Positions 60,696-64,000 of a stretch of DNA of 64,000 nt are shown here, piece after piece. Numbering within the stretch: the first letter of the stretch is position 1; each line of letters starts with the position of its first letter. The DNA is from Caldicellulosiruptor diazotrophicus (GTDB lineage: Bacteria; Bacillota; Thermoanaerobacteria; Caldicellulosiruptorales; Caldicellulosiruptoraceae), in NCBI RefSeq assembly GCF_017347585.1, contig NZ_AP024480.1, positions 2,271,501-2,335,500 of the forward strand, read 5' to 3'. The translations under genes and the position numbers were made by a program. A model generated the notes under the pieces. It saw only the letters and a list, made by a program, of their open reading frames with translations, ran no database searches and was not told the DNA's origin.

Positions 60696-62498
60696 TTAGC
60701 GCAGATACATAAGCGGATTTTGTGGTACGCCATTTTTCCTCACCTCAAAATGAAGATGAGGACCTGTACTTCTACCGGTTGACCCGCTTTTGGCAATAAG
60801 CTGCCCTTTTGCAACTTTCTGTCCTGGGCTTACCAAAAACCTGCTAAGATGACCGTAGTATGTCTTGTATCCATTTTGATGATTTATTATAATCAGCTTG
60901 CCATAGCCACCAAGCCATCCAACAAATTCAACAATACCACCGTCTGCTGCATATACATTTGACCCCCACGGAACAGCAATGTCTATCCCCTCATGAAATT
61001 CTCTTCCTCTGTAGCCAAATCGTGAAGTCAGCACACCCCATGTTGGAAATGAAAATCTTCCTGTTGCAAAATATCTCGGTGGCTTTTTAGTCCCAATAAC
61101 TACAATTCTATCCACAGGTTTTTCAAGCACCTGCTGAGAAATTATCTGTCTATCATACTCAAGTCCATTTAAATATACAATCTTTGCTTTTATTTTTGCT
61201 TTGCCGTTTTTACCTTCCTGTTTTACTATAGTTTGTGTAGTGTAGTATTTATCTGATTTTATTGTTTTAACTTCTTTTGGCAGAGTATCTACAAACTCAA
61301 CTTCTTTTTCAAGAACAACATTTACAAGTGGTGTCATTTGAGAAAGTTTTATCCTTTGCCCTGGCATTATCTTTTCGGTAAGTCCTGGGTTTGATGCAAA
61401 AATATCATCAACAGAGATATTGTATTTTCTTGCTAAATCCCAGAGTGTATCCCCTTCTTTGATTGTATATTCAATGACTTCATCTTTGCCAAACATTATT
61501 TTATTTAACGCCTGGTCCTCTGTTACAACCTTAATATCTGTTTTAACATAAACAGGTTTTATCTCCACTTTTTCTAAGAACTTTGCATACTTTGCATCCT
61601 TTTTATAGTAAATAATTTTTAGCTTATTCAAAATATTCTGAGGAACATTCGGATTGTCAAAGATTAAATAAGCTTTTGAATTTACAAACAGCGCATACCT
61701 TTTTACAAGAACAACACCTTTTTCTATTATAGTGTTTTTGAGACTATCTAAACTCGTATTTTTGTACAGACCGGGCGGAATTTCCTTAAGCTGTGGCTTG
61801 TTTTGAAAAACAAACTCATCTGTCCCATGTTTTATTGAGATTTCTTCTTTCAAACTACCAAAAAGCCTTTGCACTTCCATTTTGTCCTTTACGTACCCTA
61901 CAATACTTCCATTGAGTATAACTGCATAAGCTTTTTGATAAGTTGTTGGCATTCTGTTTATTATAAATACCATAAGAAACATCAAAGCTAAGGTCGAAAA
62001 TATTTTAAGTTTCAGCATGTTTTCTTTTGATTGTCTGATATTGCCAATGTATTTAAGTCCAATAATAAGTCTTACTATCTCTTCAAAAAGCTCTTTTAAT
62101 GGACTTTTTCTGTACTTATAAGATAAAAAGATAAATTCATCTTGAACATTGGACTTTAAAGGTTTCTGACTTTTTTGAACAGATTTAAATATTCTTGCTC
62201 GTATATTGTCTTTTATCAATTTTAATTTCTGTACAAACTTTGATTTAATTTGTTTAGTTAAATCGACAAATGATATATGTAAACTTTGACTGTTTTTTTC
62301 AACTTTAATAGTCTTTTTCTCATTATGTTTTTCTTCATCTGCCAGTCCAATTTTTTTATTCGCCCATTTGTTCGTTTGATTGTCTTTCTGTTTACTGCTC
62401 AAATTATCTTCAATTATTTTAGGGACAAACTTAGCTTTTTTCTGGTCTAAAACGGTGGCTGTGGCAGATGTCTTAGATTTTGTATGGTTCTTGGCCAC
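60696..62498 (-). CDS. LysM-G5-M23 peptidoglycan endopeptidase with long cytoplasmic tail
   Basis: This is a 600-aa protein starting at GTG 62498 after AGGGGGTG. A basic, disordered N-terminal tail of about 165 residues precedes one transmembrane segment (about 169-182). Outside are a spacer domain, a LysM domain (YTIKEGDTLWDLARKYNISV, then IMPGQRIKL, about 345-390), a G5-type domain (about 390-470) and the M23 peptidase with FHEGIDIAV and GPHLHFEV, supplying the His/Asp zinc ligands and catalytic His. It should cut peptide cross-links in peptidoglycan. The long lysine-rich cytoplasmic tail is unusual for the family. Confidence 0.88.
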   Translation of the reverse strand: MAKNHTKSKTSATATVLDQKKAKFVPKIIEDNLSSKQKDNQTNKWANKKIGLADEEKHNEKKTIKVEKNSQSLHISFVDLTKQIKSKFVQKLKLIKDNIRARIFKSVQKSQKPLKSNVQDEFIFLSYKYRKSPLKELFEEIVRLIIGLKYIGNIRQSKENMLKLKIFSTLALMFLMVFIINRMPTTYQKAYAVILNGSIVGYVKDKMEVQRLFGSLKEEISIKHGTDEFVFQNKPQLKEIPPGLYKNTSLDSLKNTIIEKGVVLVKRYALFVNSKAYLIFDNPNVPQNILNKLKIIYYKKDAKYAKFLEKVEIKPVYVKTDIKVVTEDQALNKIMFGKDEVIEYTIKEGDTLWDLARKYNISVDDIFASNPGLTEKIMPGQRIKLSQMTPLVNVVLEKEVEFVDTLPKEVKTIKSDKYYTTQTIVKQEGKNGKAKIKAKIVYLNGLEYDRQIISQQVLEKPVDRIVVIGTKKPPRYFATGRFSFPTWGVLTSRFGYRGREFHEGIDIAVPWGSNVYAADGGIVEFVGWLGGYGKLIIINHQNGYKTYYGHLSRFLVSPGQKVAKGQLIAKSGSTGRSTGPHLHFEVRKNGVPQNPLMYLR

Positions 62499-62521
62499 AA
62501 GAACACCCCCTAATTAACAAA

Positions 62522-62548
62522 AAATAAAAGGGTATTTAAATTACCCTT
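62522..62548 (-). terminator. Terminator-like hairpin between the GH39 and M23 peptidase genes
   Basis: On the minus strand AAGGGTA pairs with TACCCTT across a seven-base loop, followed by TTATTTTTT. It should end the GH39 transcript. Confidence 0.65.
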
Positions 62549-62675
62549 CTATATAATTTATACTATGTTGAATATGCAAAATACTATACTTTTATTTTAA
62601 TTGACATTGTTTGAGATGTCAAAACCAAAAATTGAAAGAAACATGCAAAATTGCTTTACTCGACTGACATTTTTA

Positions 62676-64000
62676 CTAACCATTCTTAATTGTAACAGCC
62701 ACAACTGAGTGAGGTAAGACAATCAAATCAAATGTAACTTCATTATTATTTACAGTCCCCCACGAAATTTTCTCTTTTTTCAGTTCTGATGCTTTTGTCA
62801 ACTCCTCAATCTGTTCTCTATTGAGATACGCAGGACTGCCCATTTCAAGCCATACTCTTTTTGGATTGGTATTATGTTCATCTATTCTCTCAACAAAAAC
62901 TTCTCGGCAATCCTTAATACCTTTTAAAACAACTTTTATATTTTCGGTATCAATAGGAGACAACGGAACATTATGGTTTGAGATCACGAGTACTATCTCT
63001 CTGTCATTCTGGACAGCTATACAATCAATGGTTGGACTTTTATCTTCAAACTCTATCTCAATCCTCTCTCCGCTCAATTTATTTAAAATTTGAAATGCTC
63101 TATAGGATGGTTTTGGTATACCATGAATATTTAGAAGCCCGAATCCCCCATGAAAAGGTAATGAACTCTGTCCACATTCTTCAAAAATATCTGTAAATGT
63201 CCAATAAGAATAACACCCAAGTGGTAAATCTATAATGTCAATTATTGTTTTTACAATAAAAGCAGCATCGTAAGGTATGTCGTGATATGAATCTCGAGGA
63301 CTTGGAGAGTTATTCCATTCAGTGTAGTAAACAGGCAATGGATATGCTTCCTCTAAAGCCTTTTTTACCCTCTCTGCTAATTCACCTCTCTTTGCTTTTG
63401 CCATAGCCTCTTCCATATTTGAACTTGTACTAAATGCTAAATCTGTTGGATATTGATGCGTTGAAATAAAATCTATTGGAACACCATTTTTTGTACAAAA
63501 ATTTTTTAGTTCAGGTATCCATGCATCGATTGCAGTAGCTGGTCCACCAACCTTTAGTTCGGAGTCCACTTTCTTTATTGCAAAAGCAGCATATTTGTAA
63601 AGTTCAAAATATTCTTCCATTGTTCCTGCCCAGAAGAAATCCTTTAGATTTGGTTCGTTCCATACCTCAAAAAACCATTCTCTTACTTCATTTTTCCCAT
63701 ATCTGCTAATAAGATGCCTTGCTAACTCCGCAATAAGCTGACCCCATTCTTCATAAGATTTCGGCGGCGTTATATTTCCTTTGTAATGGAAAACTGTCTT
63801 TGTACCTGATGCTAACGCTTCTGGCATAAAGCTTAGTTCAATAAATGGTTTCATACCTATCTCCAAAAGAAAATCAATTATAGAATCTATGTTGAAGAAT
63901 GAAAATGAAAGTAGCCCATCATCATTCCTAAAACAAACACTCATATCATCATTCAACCAACCGTGAAATCGAACATACTCAAAACCAAGTTCATCACGAC
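62676..64000 (-). CDS. GH39 beta-xylosidase (5' end outside window)
   Basis: The reading frame is open to the right edge; upstream of MNDDMSVCF the frame reads GFEYVRFHGWLNDD, so the N-terminus is cut off and about 441 codons are visible. The (beta/alpha)8 barrel has FEVWNEPNLKDFF with the acid/base Glu and VYYTEWNNSPS with the nucleophile, both as in GH39 beta-xylosidases. THQYPTD and the C-terminal beta-sandwich follow. It should release xylose from xylo-oligosaccharides in the cytosol. Full length in the family is about 500 aa. Confidence 0.9.
   Translation of the reverse strand, partial: RDELGFEYVRFHGWLNDDMSVCFRNDDGLLSFSFFNIDSIIDFLLEIGMKPFIELSFMPEALASGTKTVFHYKGNITPPKSYEEWGQLIAELARHLISRYGKNEVREWFFEVWNEPNLKDFFWAGTMEEYFELYKYAAFAIKKVDSELKVGGPATAIDAWIPELKNFCTKNGVPIDFISTHQYPTDLAFSTSSNMEEAMAKAKRGELAERVKKALEEAYPLPVYYTEWNNSPSPRDSYHDIPYDAAFIVKTIIDIIDLPLGCYSYWTFTDIFEECGQSSLPFHGGFGLLNIHGIPKPSYRAFQILNKLSGERIEIEFEDKSPTIDCIAVQNDREIVLVISNHNVPLSPIDTENIKVVLKGIKDCREVFVERIDEHNTNPKRVWLEMGSPAYLNREQIEELTKASELKKEKISWGTVNNNEVTFDLIVLPHSVVAVTIKNG

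Noticed and set aside
1-64000. CRISPR arrays, tRNA or rRNA genes and prophage modules
   Set aside because: No regularly spaced direct repeats, cloverleaf-like sequences or phage structural genes were seen on reading either strand by eye; a scan with dedicated tools could still find a tRNA.

Overview
The window looks like chromosome from a low-GC, thermophilic, plant-polysaccharide-degrading Firmicute, most likely Caldicellulosiruptor or a close relative. This is inferred from the AT-rich sequence, AGGAGG-type ribosome binding sites with frequent GTG/TTG starts, SpoIIE/SpoIID, MurA, two YesM/YesN- or AraC-type sugar loci, a GH39 beta-xylosidase and a TtuA/TtuB tRNA-thiolation pair typical of thermophiles. 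I saw no rRNA, tRNA, CRISPR array or prophage.

Layout. 1-2.7 kb: a sugar-nucleotide pyrophosphorylase/phosphomannomutase fusion (cut by the window edge) and a GT4 glycosyltransferase. 2.9-5.3 kb: a small unrecognised island with a glycine-rich 120-aa protein, a hydrophobic multi-TM protein, a decayed second copy of the first, an intact second copy of the second, and an unknown gene. 5.3-16.6 kb: a glycan-utilisation locus with GH15, GH2 beta-mannosidase, an ABC sugar importer and a divergent YesM/YesN two-component pair. 16.7-19.7 kb: an orphan MNT nucleotidyltransferase, NadE and a SurA-N-like protein. 19.7-21.7 kb: an IS607-type element with intact tnpB and a broken tnpA. 21.7-27.2 kb: a DUF4097 lipoprotein, a free-standing relative of the clostridial DHPS N-terminal domain with an overlapping unknown gene, then SpoIID and SpoIIE. 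27.3-29.4 kb: PspA and an EzrA-like coiled-coil protein. 29.4-35.4 kb: Uma2, an SDR, folK, DUF3006, folP, birA, DUF1284 and murA. 35.5-36.9 kb: a chemoreceptor.

36.9-44.1 kb holds the most unusual block: a tightly packed, partly overlapping minus-strand operon in the order pstB, phoU, an EAL-like/CBS/GGDDF protein, Ppx/GppA-HD, two tandem thymidylate-kinase-like NTPases, a solo HD protein and a coiled-coil protein. It has no pstSCA beside it. It reads as a phosphate/polyphosphate or (p)ppGpp signalling unit linked to a c-di-GMP-type protein, and it is my best candidate for an undescribed system.

44.3-49.7 kb: a MarR-controlled heterodimeric ABC exporter and divergent queE. 49.8-57.7 kb: a second sugar locus with a GH2 beta-glucuronidase, LplB/LplC-type permeases, a secreted binding protein and a divergent membrane AraC regulator. 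57.8-60.7 kb: TtuA, TtuB, a zinc-ribbon protein, RidA and QueC. 60.7-64 kb: a LysM-G5-M23 peptidase and a GH39 beta-xylosidase cut by the window end.

Most gene calls rest on motifs read by eye. Start codons were moved from the longest ORF where a ribosome binding site or signal peptide favoured a later start, and these cases are stated in the entries. No intergenic stretch exceeds about 300 bases.
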